Assembly: GCA_036429605.1 (NCBI GenBank)
Contig: CM071589.1
Location: 6,696,001 to 6,760,000, forward strand
Direction: 5' to 3'
DNA: 64,000 nucleotides
Origin: Cladobotryum mycophilum
Lineage: Eukaryota > Ascomycota > Sordariomycetes > Hypocreales > Hypocreaceae
In this document: piece by piece, positions 32,971 through 45,883 of the stretch
Position numbering within the stretch: position 1 is the stretch's first letter
Layout of the letters: each line of letters opens with the position of its first letter
Notes under the pieces: model-generated
Databases searched by the model: none
The model's input: only the letters and a program-made list of their open reading frames with translations
What the model was told of the DNA's origin: nothing
Program-made: the position numbers and the translations under genes

Positions 32971-35900
32971 TCATGAGCCTCTAAACAAGAACTGCATGTC
33001 TTCGGGGCTCAAGGTGTCCATTGCCTTGTCGTCAGAGTTGACGGTTGAGTGAATCATGCTCGTCTTCTTCTCTTGAATCAATACCATGCGACTTTCGACA
33101 GAGTCTTCGATGCAGAGACGCGTAATTGTACAAGGGCGGGTTTGTCCGATACGATGACAACGGTCGGCTGACTGCCATTCAGCAGCTGGGTTCCACCACC
33201 TAGAAGAGTGTTAGCATCCTACTGCAGTTGTTCAAATGGGCGTACTCACGGGTCGACGATGAATACTCGAGACGCTTCTGTCAGGTTGAGCGCCACACCA
33301 CCAGCCTTCAGAGAAACCAAAAAGCATTCCACGCCAACATTGTTCATAAAGTGCTCAATTGACGCTTGTCGTTGCGCAGGTGTCATGCTTCCATCAAGCA
33401 TGACCGTTGTAATTCCAGCTCTCCGAAGCCGCCACTCGATGAGCTGCAGCATGGTTGTAAACTGGGAGAAGATGATGGATTTGTGTGACGCATTGTCTGA
33501 CCGAAGCTTGTGGAGTTCGTGGACAAGAAGCTCAATCTTGGACGATGACGTCCAGTTTTCCATCTTGATACGGTTGATGATGGATGACTTCTTGACCATG
33601 GCCTCGTCTTGCTCAATCTCCGGTTGCTCCAGGTCAATGGATAGCGGAATATGACAGCGTGGGCAGTCTGGCGTATCAGTCGAGCTGACATAACTAGATA
33701 CACATGCCCTGCAAAAGTCGTGTTTGCAGCGACTGCGAATGGTATCCTCGGCTGGCTCATCACAAATGCAGCAGACCAGGACGTTTTGGCCGCCCTCGGC
33801 ATTTTTCTTTAGGATCAAATCAGGGTGATCGGCGACTTGCCTCATTTGCATGATGAGGCCGAAAATGTTGGCATAGTTATTCAGAAGAACACCTTGGGCC
33901 ACATAGGTGTCAAATCTGCGCTGACCGTTGGTCATGATGCTATTTGCAAAGTCATTCTCCTCCTCGCCGAAAAACTGCCGATCGACGTAAATCTCCTTGA
34001 CAGGAAGTTCCATGGAATTGGTGTGATCCTTCTTCAGTCGTCGCAACATGATTCGATCAGTCATCAAGCGCAGTTTCTGAAACGCTGCTCGACCAGGACC
34101 GAGATTGCCAAACTTTTGGATCGGGTTGAGGAGCTCCTGGTTGAAAACGGAAACATGTTGCATGCCGGCATGTTTGCATCCGGAGCACCGACTGTTCTCG
34201 TCCATAGACCACTCCAGAGTTGAGCAAGGACATTGCTTGCAGAGGTAAGATGCAAATGGGCGGATATTGAGAAACCGTATCAAAGAGAATAGCTCTCCGA
34301 TTCGGTTCTGGAGTGGAGTACCTGTCAAACACCAGCGGTACTCGGTCTTGAGGGCGAAACAGGCCTTTGCCGTCATCGTGGTCCTCGTCTTGATGCAGTG
34401 TGCTTCGTCTAGCATAATCCTGTGGAAATTGATAGAATGGATGAGGCTCTTTTCTTTGTGTATACCGTTTTTGCGCTTGAAACCCTTCTCTTGCTTTCGA
34501 TACATTGACTCTAGACTGTTGTAGGACATCATGATAACATCAAACTTTTTGAGCTCCTTGACTGTGATAGTCTTGACCTTTTGATTCGTTCCATGAAAGA
34601 CGAATGTCTTGAGAGTACCATCCGTATACGAGTTAATCTCGGATTGCCATTGCATGAGAGCGACGGGCGGAACAAGAACCAGCGAAGGTTGTTTGGCGGG
34701 ATAGTCCGACATAATGAGGGACACTGCCTGAATCGTCTTGCCGAGGCCCATCTCATCACCGAGAAGACCGCCCTTCCATTCCAACTTCTCCATTTCCTTC
34801 ATCCAGGCAAGACCCTCAAGTTGAAACGGTTTCAGCTGTCTGGAGATGCTCTGTGGCTGCGGCGCCATGCCGGCTTTAAGGACTGGCATATTTTCCAAGT
34901 CCGTCCACATACTCTTAAGTTCTGGATGGTGCTCTTCCAAACGATCTCTCTCCTTCCTGTGTCGCCTCTTATTTTCTGGTCTTCTATAACCACGCCGAGC
35001 GGCCGCGATTTGCTGTACGGGATTTATAACTGATTCACTATCGCTAGCAGTGGCAGAGTCGATCCCGTCGGACCCAGTAGCTATATCTGAATCGTTGGAG
35101 AGCAGATCGGCACTATCCTCAGCCTCTGAGTCCGAGTTTGCAATGGTATTGTTTCTAGACGACTTGGCTGGCGCAACTGCCTTTCCGGCGGCTTGTACAA
35201 CCTTCGTGGCTCGCGCATCAGTAGCATCGAGAAGTTCGTCGTCACTTGGACCATCAGCCTCATCTTCGATATTGGATATTCCATCATCTGATAGTGATGG
35301 AGCTTTGAGCCTGAAGGCAACCCCAGCAGCAATTTCGGCATCCATATCGATGTCGGAAAGAGATGACTCTTCAGAGTCTGCTACAATCTTACTCTTCTTG
35401 GCCGGACGACCACGTGTGGGGTTTGGGCCGGTAAGAGCTCTTCCACGCTTGGTTGGCTTCTCAGCCGAAGTAGATGCTGAAGTTGAAGGGGTATTGACGG
35501 AGGAGCGGTTACTGCGGCGGTTGGGGGCCAAAGTGGGAGGTTGTGCTCCTTTGCCATACTCCTCTTTTTGCAGGCGTAGAGCGACTTTGGCATCACGGGA
35601 TGTGGCGGTAAAGTCATCGCCGCCTTCGTCCTCATCAGAGTCACCGATTTCGGCAAATGCGGCATTTCGAGGTTTGGAACTCATTGCGTAGATGCTGCTG
35701 CGCGATGCTCGCTCTGTGTCATCGGTTGCTTGCAATCGACCCCTGGCAGGAATGCGAACTTCAATAGCGCTAGCCTTTGCCGCTGTATAATCTTGTGCAG
35801 CAGGACTTGGAAGCTTGCTGGTACCAGGCGTCGAGTAATCGCTTTCCGATGATATGGCCAATGATGTTGGTAAGGATGAGCCAGATTCATTGTTCATTGC

Positions 35901-36280
35901 GGATGCTTTGGCCTGTCTACCACGAAGACGTCGAGGAGCGACAGCAGTTGCATCAAGGGACGCCGCAGAAACATTGCCAATGTCTGCTCGCAAAGATGCC
36001 CTGGTGGCCCTCGTTCTAGGAAGAGCTTTCAATGGTTTAGGGTCGGCTTCTTCAAGAGGGTCAGGACTAGGCTCCGAGGTGGGAGCCACTGGAGCTTTCC
36101 TGGAACGGGTTGAGCGGCCAACACCTTCAGCAGGGCTTTCCAATGAAGCTACAAGGAAAAAAAATTAGAAGGGGTTCAATAATCTTTTTTTAAAATTTTT
36201 TTATAGAAAACAATAATCATACCAGGTCTTTCAGATGACGGGGCGACTGTTCCCCGCCGTGGTGGGCGACCACGAGGCAT
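32971..36280 (-). CDS. RAD16: SNF2-family DNA translocase/RING protein Rad16
   Basis: Three exons (36280-36223, 36148-33250, 33199-32971) give 1,061 residues. Rad16 is the Swi2/Snf2 ATPase and RING ubiquitin-ligase subunit of the Rad7-Rad16 complex (NEF4), needed for nucleotide excision repair of non-transcribed DNA. Visible landmarks in order are: an AT-hook-like start (Pro-Arg-Gly-Arg-Pro-Pro-Arg-Arg), a long Ser/Asp-rich disordered N-terminus, Walker A DEMGLGKT near residues 482-490, DEAH near 603, a C3HC4 RING near 812-858 inserted between the helicase lobes, and the C-terminal helicase lobe. The last exon begins with the expected Trp-Trp-Asn-Pro-Ala and ends with the family's Phe-Leu-Phe-Arg-Gly. 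It is divergent to RAD7. Confidence 0.96.
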
Positions 36281-37180
36281 TGTAACGGCGGGACCGGCAA
36301 CGAAGCTGGCGGACCAGGTCTAAGCTGGACTAAAGAATGATGGAGATGAAAACGATACAAATAATTGACAAGATGGGACAATCGTGATATTGGGGATGAT
36401 GGTGAAAGTAAATAAACGAGGAGGGGGGATGGACGCTTTAGTGAGTGAGTGAACGAGTGAGTGAGTGAGTGAGGCCTGATAAGCACCTAAAGACAGTTCC
36501 GGCTAGCCACAGATACAGTGAAAGCGAATGAGTGCATGTGTGGATGGATTGTCAAGGAATGAACAATTAATTGCTCATGTGGAAAATGAAGGACTTGATG
36601 GTTCAACAGAATCAAGAATCAAGAATCAAGAGTCAAGAGTCGAGTCAAGACAAGACGAGGGTTGAAAATCTGACGTTGCCACTTCTTTCCTTCTGCCGTC
36701 GTGATTCCAGGCACCAACTCACAGTGCAAGCAGGAGCTGAACATCCCGCGTTGCCACTTTACACGAAAGCACGTGCACGGGGAAAGGGGCATTAATGGAC
36801 AGTTCACACTGGCTTTCACACTGTGTCACTGTTCGTCTTAGTGAGTGCATCACTTATTGGTTTGTGAGAAAATACAGTGTGGATTGTGTAATGAGTTTCG
36901 TCCCAAGTCACCTGACACCGTGTCAGCGCCATGACTGTGGGAGTCACGTAATCAGATAATAGCACTGGGCAGAGAAATCCGGATGAACGCCACCCACCCT
37001 GTCCTCATTCTTCAAGTTGAAGGCATTCCTCTTTCGACTCGAGAAGCAGCAAGTCGTTGGTGAGAGTACCGAGTACGGAATACAGAGTACGGGCTTGTTT
37101 GATCAAGTGCTGTGAATAATTCATCAAGCATCATGTTTGTCATCACCTCCCCATTGTATAGTGGAACCTGATGCAACCTG
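36281..37180. promoter_or_regulatory. Shared divergent promoter region, RAD16 / RAD7
   Basis: These 900 bp between the two start codons must contain both promoters. The interval holds a GTGA repeat near the RAD16 side, a series of CAAGAATCAAG/CAAGAGTC direct repeats near 36606-36655, and several GAGTAC/TACGGAATAC elements near 37065-37090. None is assigned to a known factor. Confidence 0.6.
36441..36473. repeat. (GTGA)n tetranucleotide repeat
   Basis: About eight GTGA units with one GAAC interruption lie about 160 bp upstream of the RAD16 start. Confidence 0.85.
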
Positions 37181-39108
37181 ATGAATACTGACCATCATCA
37201 AAGGGTTCGGCGACGTCAAGAGGAGACCCAGAATGGGCGACCCCGGAATATCACAGGACCGTGAGTATTCTCATAAAAATCCATGTCAAAATCTCATACT
37301 GATATGCTCTGCTCAGGCAATCTGCCTTGACAGACTTTCTTGCTGTAAGCACACTCTCAGATTTAGTACACTTGTCTGCTTGCTGACCTCGATGCCAGTC
37401 TCATAACATCTCGGCAAACCAAATTCGTCTGGATGCAGATGAGCGCCGACGACAAGCCGCCCAGGCTGGGCAAAATGAAGGAACCGTTGTTGAAGAAACA
37501 ACTGAAGCCGTCACCGTCACAGTAGAAGAAACTACTTCTCGACCGAGGCGTCGAGGGACCACCCAACGGCAGCAAATCGTTGAAAAGGCCAAGGCTAGCA
37601 AATCGTCCAAGAAGCGGAAGAAGGTCGAGTCTGATTCCGATGACGAAATCGCTCGTGCCATCTTTGAGGAGAGGCGAGCCCCCTTACCAGGCCAGTCCGA
37701 AAACTGTGCCATTTGTGAGAAGCGCTTCACTGTGACGCCGTACTCGGTAGCAGCTCCCGAAGGCGGCCTACTCTGTGCTCCTTGTGGGCGTGAGATCGCA
37801 AAGGAGCGACAGGGACAACCCAAGAAGAAGACCCGAAAGCAGACCGGCGGTGTTGGCTCCCGTCGAACTATTCAAAGTAGAATTCTCGACGGCGATGTGG
37901 GAACCAAAAGCCTCGCCACCCTGTGTGTGCAGACCTTGGCCAAAAATGTCGACATGGCCGAGAGCTTAGGCGACTTGCCAGAGCATCTTATTGATAAGAT
38001 TGCAAGAATATTTTCCAAACACCGACTGTTGAAACCGGACACACTCCCCCTTTTCGCACAACCTACGACAGAGACGCTGCACATCTATGACGGCGCAAGG
38101 TTGGGCGAGCAAGATTTTGTCAGCATCTTCCAAGTTGCTTCAAATTTGAAGAAATTCAAGGTTCGATGCGCAATTCAGTTCAAGGACCAGGTGATGGATT
38201 ATCTGCTTTCGCGGGACATCACTCTCGAGAGCTTCTACCTCCATGGCGCAAACTTGTTGAGTGACGAAAAGTGGCATGAATATCTAGCTGCCAAAGGACA
38301 GCCTCTCAAGGAATTGCAAGTCTATTACACCGATAATCATTTTGGTGACGAAACACTAGCATTACTAAAAGACCATTGCCCCAATCTTGTTCGTCTAAAA
38401 GTTGGACACAATCAAAAAGTCACAGACGAAGGCGTAACGGCTATCGGAAACCTAGCAAGTCTTCGCCATCTCAGCCTTCAGCTTCAGCAAACAACATCGC
38501 CAGACGCCATCACAAGCGTGGTCTCTCAAATTGGCAAAGGACTTCAAACGCTATCAGTGAAAATCGTTCCCAAAGCCAACGACAGTGTTCTTGAAGCGAT
38601 TCACGACAACTGTCGGTCTCTTTTCAAGTTTCGTATTACGGACAGCGAAATGATGACGGACAAGGGATTTGCGAAGCTCTTTACGGACTGGGAAAACCCG
38701 CCGTTACACTTTATTGATTTGCAAAAGTGTCGCCAGCTTGAGGCTAGCAACCCACGCGAAAATCCTAATGGACTTGGCCTCTGTGGTGAGGGCTTCAAGG
38801 CTCTGATGGCGCATTCCGGACGCAAGCTGCGCAATTTGAATGTCCACGCCTGCCGACACATCCCCAGAGAAGCCTTTGAACAAGTCTTTCATGAAACGGC
38901 CATCTATCCAGAATTGCGGAAGCTAGAGATTAGCTTCTGCGAAGAAGTGACAGACTTTATTCTTGGGTGCATCTTCCGCGCTTGTCCGAACATCAAGGAG
39001 GTGAATGTCTTTGGCTGCATGAAGGTGAGGGATGTTCTTGTCCCGCGAGGCGTCATTCTGGTCGGTGTACCGAATGCGCAAGGCATGGTTACGGAGGGAA
39101 CTCACTGA
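37181..39108 (+). CDS. RAD7: Nucleotide excision repair protein Rad7 (LRR)
   Basis: Three exons (37181-37260, 37317-37344, 37399-39108) join in phase to 605 residues. Exon 2 is only 28 nt. It is required because it completes the family motif Gly-Pro-Gln-Ser-Ala-Leu-Thr-Asp-Phe-Leu-Ala, followed in exon 3 by Asn-Ile-Ser-Ala. Rad7 partners Rad16 in damage recognition in silent chromatin and, with Elc1/Cul3-type subunits, in ubiquitin ligation. A Cys-x2-Cys...Cys-x2-Cys treble-clef-like zinc site lies in the region encoded near 37710-37790. The rest is leucine-rich repeats ending in a typical AMN1/Rad7-like tail. A basic, Ser/Asp-containing stretch before the zinc site may be a nuclear localisation signal. 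Confidence 0.95.
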
Positions 39109-39668
39109 GGTGATGACGAGAGTATATACGGTCTCATTTCTTCATAGCATGTTGAGCTGAGGGGCAGTGGCGTTGGGATGTATTTCTACTAGTAGGTGTG
39201 GGTAAATGTTCCTTTACTTAAGGATGGCTTGAAGGTAAATGGCTTGATAGATGTGTGCTTGTAAGGTAATGCTAAAATGGCTTCTTGTGTCATTGACTTA
39301 GGGACTTGTGAGTTATGTGCGCAATAATGAGTACCAAGTCAAATTTGATGGTTGACCACTCACTGTCACAAGATAAGAGGATGACTACAGTGAGGTTGAT
39401 TGAAGCGGTATATCATTATCCATATCTGATCATACACACTTCTCTGCCCAATAGTGTCCATACTTCATTCATATATACAAATCCCCGCCGCTATATCCAG
39501 TTTGCGGCCCCGTAGCCTCATACATCGTATGTCCATCGCTTGCATATTCCCATCATCGTCATCATGATATGTTCAAGACCCAAGTAGAAAAATTCATATC
39601 CCGAAAAAAAATCCTTGAATTCCAACGCCTTTGCCATGCAAATGTTCATGCTTCTTTAATAGCCATTT
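39109..39668. other. Convergent 3' flanks, RAD7 / lipase
   Basis: A/T-rich interval of 560 bp between facing stops. No gene is seen. Confidence 0.7.
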
Positions 39669-40880
39669 TTACTGAAGCTGGTTCTTGACAAAGTCCTGAT
39701 CCTGCTGACTCCACTTGTTGAGTCTGTCGATGAGTTCCTGGTCCGTTCCGTTGCCGGCAAGGGCGGCGCTCTCGTCACGCTTCCACTGGAAGGGGAAGCC
39801 GTTGCAGGCAGAGGTGGGACCGAGGTAGTGCAGGTGAGCGATGATGTCGAGGCCAAAGGTGCCGCCGTTGCAGTCTGTGTTGGCGTTGCCGGCGCAGACC
39901 TTGATGTCACCGACGCCGTAGTCGGTAGTGCTGCCGTCGCCGGTGGAGAGCCAGTACTCCGGGGTGGTGTGGCGGTAGCCGAAGACGATGGGGGCGAGAC
40001 GGGGGACGGGGTCGCGGGTGTGGGTAACGCGGAACTCTGCGCCGTCCTGCTTGGTGACGAAGTCGGCGTAGTGGTCGTTGCCGACGCGAGGGGAGCCGTA
40101 GGTGTAGATGTCGACGGGGTAGCCCTCGCGGCGGAGGTACGAGGCGGCGATGGTGCTGACGGCGGCGCCGAGGGAGTGGCCCGTGGCGACGAGCTTGTAG
40201 CCGGGCCACTTTGTGGTGGCCACGTCAAAGGCGTCGTAGACGGCGTCCCGGATCTCTAGCCAGGAGGCGGCGAAGCCGGCGTGGAGCTTGCACTCGGAGA
40301 CGAGGTCGCAGCGCGCCCAGGCGAAGACGACGTCGGTGATGTAGTTGCGGATGTTGGAGGAGCCGCGGACGGAGAGGACGACTTCCTTGCGCTTGTGGTC
40401 GACGGAGACGTAGCCGCCAATGCCAGTCACATCACCACTGAACAAAATGGGCTGTTAGTTGGATGTCTCTCATATGAGGAGAATTGAGGTGAGGGGGTTA
40501 CAAGAAGAACATACCCGAATGAACTGATGACAGTGGCATTGACATTATCGCAAACATGAGAGCCGCACTTGACGGGCTGGCCAGCAGGGGTGTTGAAGTT
40601 GCAGTACGCAGCTCCAGAGTGCTGAGCGTAGAACTGGAAGGCAGTCAACTGAGCAGCGGTAACAGCTGCAAAGGGGGCTCCTAGAAATGCATTGTTAGAA
40701 TCAGATTCGCAAAGAGAAGAAAGAAAAAGTCTTTTTGATGTAAAAAGAAAAAAGAAAGAAAGAAGAGAAAAGAGAAAACTCACGCTTTGCCTTCAATGCC
40801 TGGGTGTAATCGGCAATGGAGCCGGGCACTGGGGTGCCAATGGCGAGGGCGGCGAGGCCGAGGAGGTTCAGGGCCAACAT
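39669..40880 (-). CDS. Secreted class 3 lipase (alpha/beta hydrolase)
   Basis: Three exons (40880-40784, 40680-40515, 40437-39669) give 343 residues. The start Met-Leu-Ala-Leu-Asn-Leu-Leu-Gly-Leu-Ala-Ala is a signal peptide, so the enzyme should be secreted. The nucleophile elbow GHSLGAA is near residue 176. The catalytic Asp lies in Arg-Asp-Pro-Val-Pro-Arg-Leu, and the His in the Ala-His-Leu-His-Tyr-Leu-Gly segment near the C-terminus, giving a complete Ser-Asp-His triad. Family members are triacylglycerol lipases and feruloyl esterases of the Thermomyces/Rhizomucor type, and the substrate cannot be settled from sequence alone. Third-position G/C is very high compared with neighbours, as for highly expressed secreted enzymes. 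Confidence 0.93.
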
Positions 40881-43800
40881 CTTGTCTGACTGTATGTGAT
40901 GATGATGAAGATGATGATGAACTGGATTGTCAAGTAACGGGAAGGGGGCGGGATCAACTATTAAATAGAAGAAGGAAGAAAGTAGATGATCAAAGCTACT
41001 CGCCCGAAATAGGCAATGGCCAGGATGAGGTTGAAGGATGAGGCTGAGAAAATCCCACGATATTGTGTTACATGGAGGTAGGCTTCGAGTGTGGAAGGAT
41101 AGTCTTATATAGATAGATTAACTCCCACACCACCTCGAGGGGGGCAGCGGAGCAATGCCAGATTCGTATAGTTTGAATACCAGCTTCGCTGTTTCCAAAT
41201 GCCTACCCCCTCCGAAGTTGTCATCCCCCTAGTCATTCATAGACTCGGAGAGAGGGCCCAGCCTCTCTCTCTCTCTCTTCCCCAACCTGGTCCAAGCCAT
41301 GCCTGCAGCTGCGACCGTTGCTCTGCTTGTGGTCGTGCCGCGTGGGGTGTGTGTGAAATGGATGGAGACCTAATTGTGGCATCCATCTCTTCTCCCCGCA
41401 GTCTCATTTTCCCTTTTTTGATGTTGGAGAGACGCACAGCTTTTTGCATGCCCAGGCCCCCTCCCCAGAAGACCCCCTACATGCTGCCATGGGATTGCAG
41501 CCTGATGAATGGGATTGGAAGTTTAGAAATCTATCCGATGTGAATCAAGTCGTTGTCTCAGGGCATGACGGTGGCCCCGAGACGGCGTAACTACAGAGCA
41601 CGAGTAAGTCGTAGCAGCAGTTCAAGTCCGGGAATCGAGTGCGCCAATGGGCGACATGTTTGAAGAACCCAAACGAACTCCGCCGGCGCTACGACCAGAG
41701 CTCGTATGTACATAGTTCCATGGTAGCGCTTCAGCAGGGGACGGGACGGGGGGCCAATTCGAAAGGGCTGGGGGAGGGAGAAGCGATGGTCGCTCGGACA
41801 GATCCAGCAGGCCAGAAAGAGTAATCCTGGGTACCCGACATTTGGGCCTCCTCTGCCTTGGCCATTTTGCGGGGAGGTGAGGGTGAGAGTAGGGGTGGGA
41901 GTGGGAGTGGGAGTGAGAAAAAGCTGCCAAGAGCCTAGACTTGCGTAGAAGAAAAGACTTGAGAAGGATGAAAAAGTTTTTGCCAGCTTTTTGCGTTAGT
42001 GTTGCTTGCGTATGTAGTCTCTCAACATTAAGAGTTAGCATGTTGATGCTAAGGGACTAGGTGTCTTACATGGTGGTGGTGGTGATGGATGGTGCAGATC
42101 CCCCTCCCCCTTCTTAACCCCCTTGACAATGTTGTGTAACTACAGTGTACGGGTATACTTTTGAGGTCAGGCAAAATCGAATAGTAGTACTACATGTAAA
42201 AGAATGCCATCTGTCTTGGTCTGGGTTGAATTGACCTTTCTGGTGAGTGATTGGATGACGGTATTTTGACTCGAAACATGAGGGGCTTATACGGAGTATA
42301 GGGCAATGATTTACATGGCTGCTCATGGCTGACTGACTCTCGCCCGACACTTGACCTCTTCACACGATTTTCTGCATTGCGACCAAAAATTTGATCCCAA
42401 GTCTAGTGATGACCATTCCCATTTTTTCTTTTACTCCCTAATTTCACGAGAGCTCCATTTTCTCCCCAACAAAGGAGAAAAATAGCCCCCCCCCTCCTCA
42501 AGTCCGTTCCACTGCTGACACGCGAGTCCACATACTACAAAAAAAAAAAAAACTCGCCGAAAGAATAGCGGTAGACGTAGTCTGTAGGTCCAAGGTCGCG
42601 TGGGTTACATAGAGGGAAGACCAATTTTTTTGTGTGTGACGTGATTGACGCAGCCGCCGGCACCTCACGTTGCACTCTGGACCGCATCGCAGGAGAGAGA
42701 AGAAGTAGAATCAAGGTTGTGGTGCAGCAGACAGGTTGCCATTCTGCATTATCAATCTCATAGCGGAGACCTTCCCCCACGAATCGTCTCAACGCATATT
42801 CACTTTAATCATTTCTATTACAACGTGCAGTGCAGCCAGCACGCCTCTTCCTCCTGATAACGCACGATTCTTGTTCGGATTTGGAACATGGTCCGCATGG
42901 GTGGTGGTGGCTGTTTGTGGGGGAACGGGTAATAAGCGTTGAGATCCAATGTTTCTGGCTCGTCTTGCAGTGCCAGTGCAGTGCCAGTGGCTATGGAGCC
43001 CCAAGCGGAGGCGGAGCGAGTGCACGAAAAAATGTGGATGATGCTTACAACCCCAGGATGGAGGCGTATGTTTTGTGTGTTTTGTGGAGTTGTTGTAAGA
43101 GGAAAGTCATCCCACAAACTAACCCTTTCCCAACCCTTACTACATAGCACATGGCCTTTTGAAAGGAAAGGATTTCTTACCATGTAGATCTTTATTTGAC
43201 GTTGAATTTTGATGCTATTCGCAGAAAGATGTATGTACGTATGTGCTACAGAGAAAATGTCTCGAGTACAGCGGAAATCCAGGGTCCAGGTCTCGTCACA
43301 CGGAAGTGGCGTATCACTTCGGCGGCATGTCTAACACTGACACATCATGGGGGGTGGCATTTTACATACATACGTCCCCTCTGCAAGCATGAACGATACC
43401 TTTGGATGCTACAATGTGCCTACAAAATCTCTCACCGGCTATTACTCTCAATGCCTGCCGTGAATAGCATTCAAGCATGACATGGCATGACGACGACGAC
43501 GTCGACGACGATGACTTGGCCAAGCATCTCGTGTTCGTTTACAAGGTCTTCTACTTCCTCTGGACAAAGTGATATATTCCCAAAGCGGTCCAACTTCCGT
43601 GGCCAAGATCTGATAGCTCGACAAGCAGCAGTAGGATGAGGATTCCAGACCGTTTTCCCCCACGGCCGGTATAGGCATTGCATCAAGCAACTCCGCACGC
43701 CCTTTGTTAGTTCAAGAAGGCTGATTCTAGAATTGCTCCCCAGAGGTCGGCAATCGGACCGCTTTGCATCGACTATGACGCGGTGACGTCCGATAGTGTT

Positions 43801-45883
43801 AGTTAAGGGTCCTGAGATCCCAAATGTCGCTCTTCCTTGCGCGCTTCCACAACCCTGGCCCCTTGTCCTTGTCCTTGTCCTTGTCATCCCTGGCTGACGA
43901 TCCTGGAGGACAGCACTCCTTGCAAGAGAGAGTGTGTGGGTGGAAAATCTGGAGGATCTGTCCAGGGCACTCAGCCTCTGGGCTTCGTTTTTATCCAAAC
44001 AAGGTTGCCATGCCCGGAGGTGGCGCCACGCTTGTGCCTGATGATCGACGCCATCGCGTAGCGTTTTTTGCCCTGAGCACTCTGGTTTGCGCAGCCTATT
44101 CTTCCTTTCTCCGGGACCGGGATGGATGCCCTTCCAGAGTTCGTCACGCCACCTGCTCGAATGAGTGAGAATGAGTTTGGAGGATGCCTGCATATATGCG
44201 GCTATAGCGGTGGTGGCCCTTTCGAGTAGTCTCCCTCGCCCAACCATCACACACACCCATCCGAGATGATGCAGAGGACCAATTTCTTGTACGTAAAGTA
44301 GGGTGACCTTCGACATTGCCGGGAGGACCAAGGCGCGGGTCATCTGTCAGGGCCCGGCTGTTGAAAGAATATTAACATGTGATTGTTCCCCCTCCTTCTT
44401 CTTGTTGTTCTTCTTCACATTCTGTTTTTCTTTCTCGTGATGCCGAGAATCAGCTGGGTGTTGTTTGAAACCGCCACAATTCGACAAACAATATAACGAT
44501 GACATTTTTTTGCCCTTCTTCGAGACCCAACTCAAAAATCTCATCTGACGCCAAGCCAGTTTTGGCCGAACAGAACAAATCACCCCAGACCATTTTTCTT
44601 ATCCCCCGCAAAATCTATGAGACTTAAGCGACGAGGAGACGGCAACGATGTCCCCCTTGGGACGGCTTGACTCCACCCACGATGACCATTTTGAGGCAAT
44701 TCGACCGACGCCAACGGGGCCCTCTCTCTCTCTCGCTCTCTCTTGAAGGACAAAGTTTGATGGCATAAGCTGTTGATGCGCTGTGATGCTGCGGGGAGAG
44801 AGGGGGACACAAACATGGGGATGCAGTGTCATCTTTTGTCTTTGATTTTTGCCGTTCCTGGTGACCGACCCCAGACCAAGCCTCCCTTGCTCTCTCTCCC
44901 TTGCTCTCTCCCCCAGACCGACTAGAGACTAGACCAGACCAGCCCTTTTTTCAGTTCTGACATTCTCCAACGGGGAACCCGTGCGATGGGCCTGTCCCTG
45001 GGGACGCCATCCATGGACAGCTGCAGATGACGCGTGCCTCTTTATGGATCTAGTGCACCCAATGGTCTCACATTCTTTTTACTCAACAAAGATGCAATTG
45101 CAACGCCCTAAGCAAGGGGGGAAACTGAACAGAGAGAGGGAGAAAAAAAGAAGCAGCGCATTGTCCAGGTTTTGCTAATTACCGTTACCTCTTTGCTGCT
45201 TTACCTGAGCATAATTTCCCCTGGTGTCATTGGCCAACAAACTCACTCAACACACGGATCAGATCTGCAGTCGAGGTGCATTTTGTCTTATTAACACGTT
45301 GATGCTCAGAGACAAGGCCCCCCCTTCCCCCTACGGAGCACAACTGTTCCTTATCGTAGAGTGAGAATGTCTTGCTTTTATTGACTGATAAAGAAAATAC
45401 TACGACAGGTGGAAAATTTTGCACATCAAAGAATGAGAGAGAGTCCTAGAATGAGGGAGGGAGGGGGACCTTGTTCAACTCTGTGTGAGCCCCAGGGCGC
45501 ACCCGACACCCTCCTCTCCTCCTCAGCCACGAGACGGTAGCACAGCAAAGTTGTTGTCACATTTCCCCCCCAATCCCATCTCCAAAACAATCACATTCGC
45601 TCTTCTCGTGTTTGACAAGGCATACAACCTAAGCCGGATGTCTACATACTTGTACTTCTTATAGGTATCTAGGCTGGTCAAGTAAGCACGTTAAGTTAGT
45701 TCCGGCCGCACCCCCTTGCACATCACTGCATATCCATCGCCCTCAAACGATTCTGCGACTGGCCCGGCTCCTTTTTGAAAACCCAGGCACTTATTTTTTC
45801 TTCTTTTCCTTTTCGGTCCCGTCGCCCCCAATTGTACAAGTATTATTATCCATCAAAGGCGAGCGCGGCACACGGAAAAAAGC
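40881..45883. other. 5-kb non-coding interval between lipase and GH3
   Basis: No supportable gene in about 5 kb between two divergent secreted-enzyme genes. The longest frame, 290 codons on the minus strand at 43471-44343, has biased, repetitive composition (Thr-Arg repeats from CTTGTC repeats) and no family resemblance. The interval has GTGGGA-type repeats near 41880-41920, a poly-A of about 14 near 42540, and several C/T tracts. The right half is presumably the GH3 promoter and leader. Confidence 0.55.

Noticed and set aside
39656..40259. Frames of 100-190 codons on both strands over the lipase exon
   Set aside because: Shadows of a GC-rich coding exon; the Ser-Asp-His lipase frame is clearly the real one.
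43486..43515. GAC/GTC-rich run suggesting an inverted repeat
   Set aside because: It is a direct GAC repeat with a central GACGTC; the arms are not reverse complements beyond a few bases.
43471..44343. 290-codon minus-strand frame between lipase and GH3
   Set aside because: Low-complexity Thr-Arg repeats, no domain, no splice partners, and overlapping frames on the other strand; probably chance.
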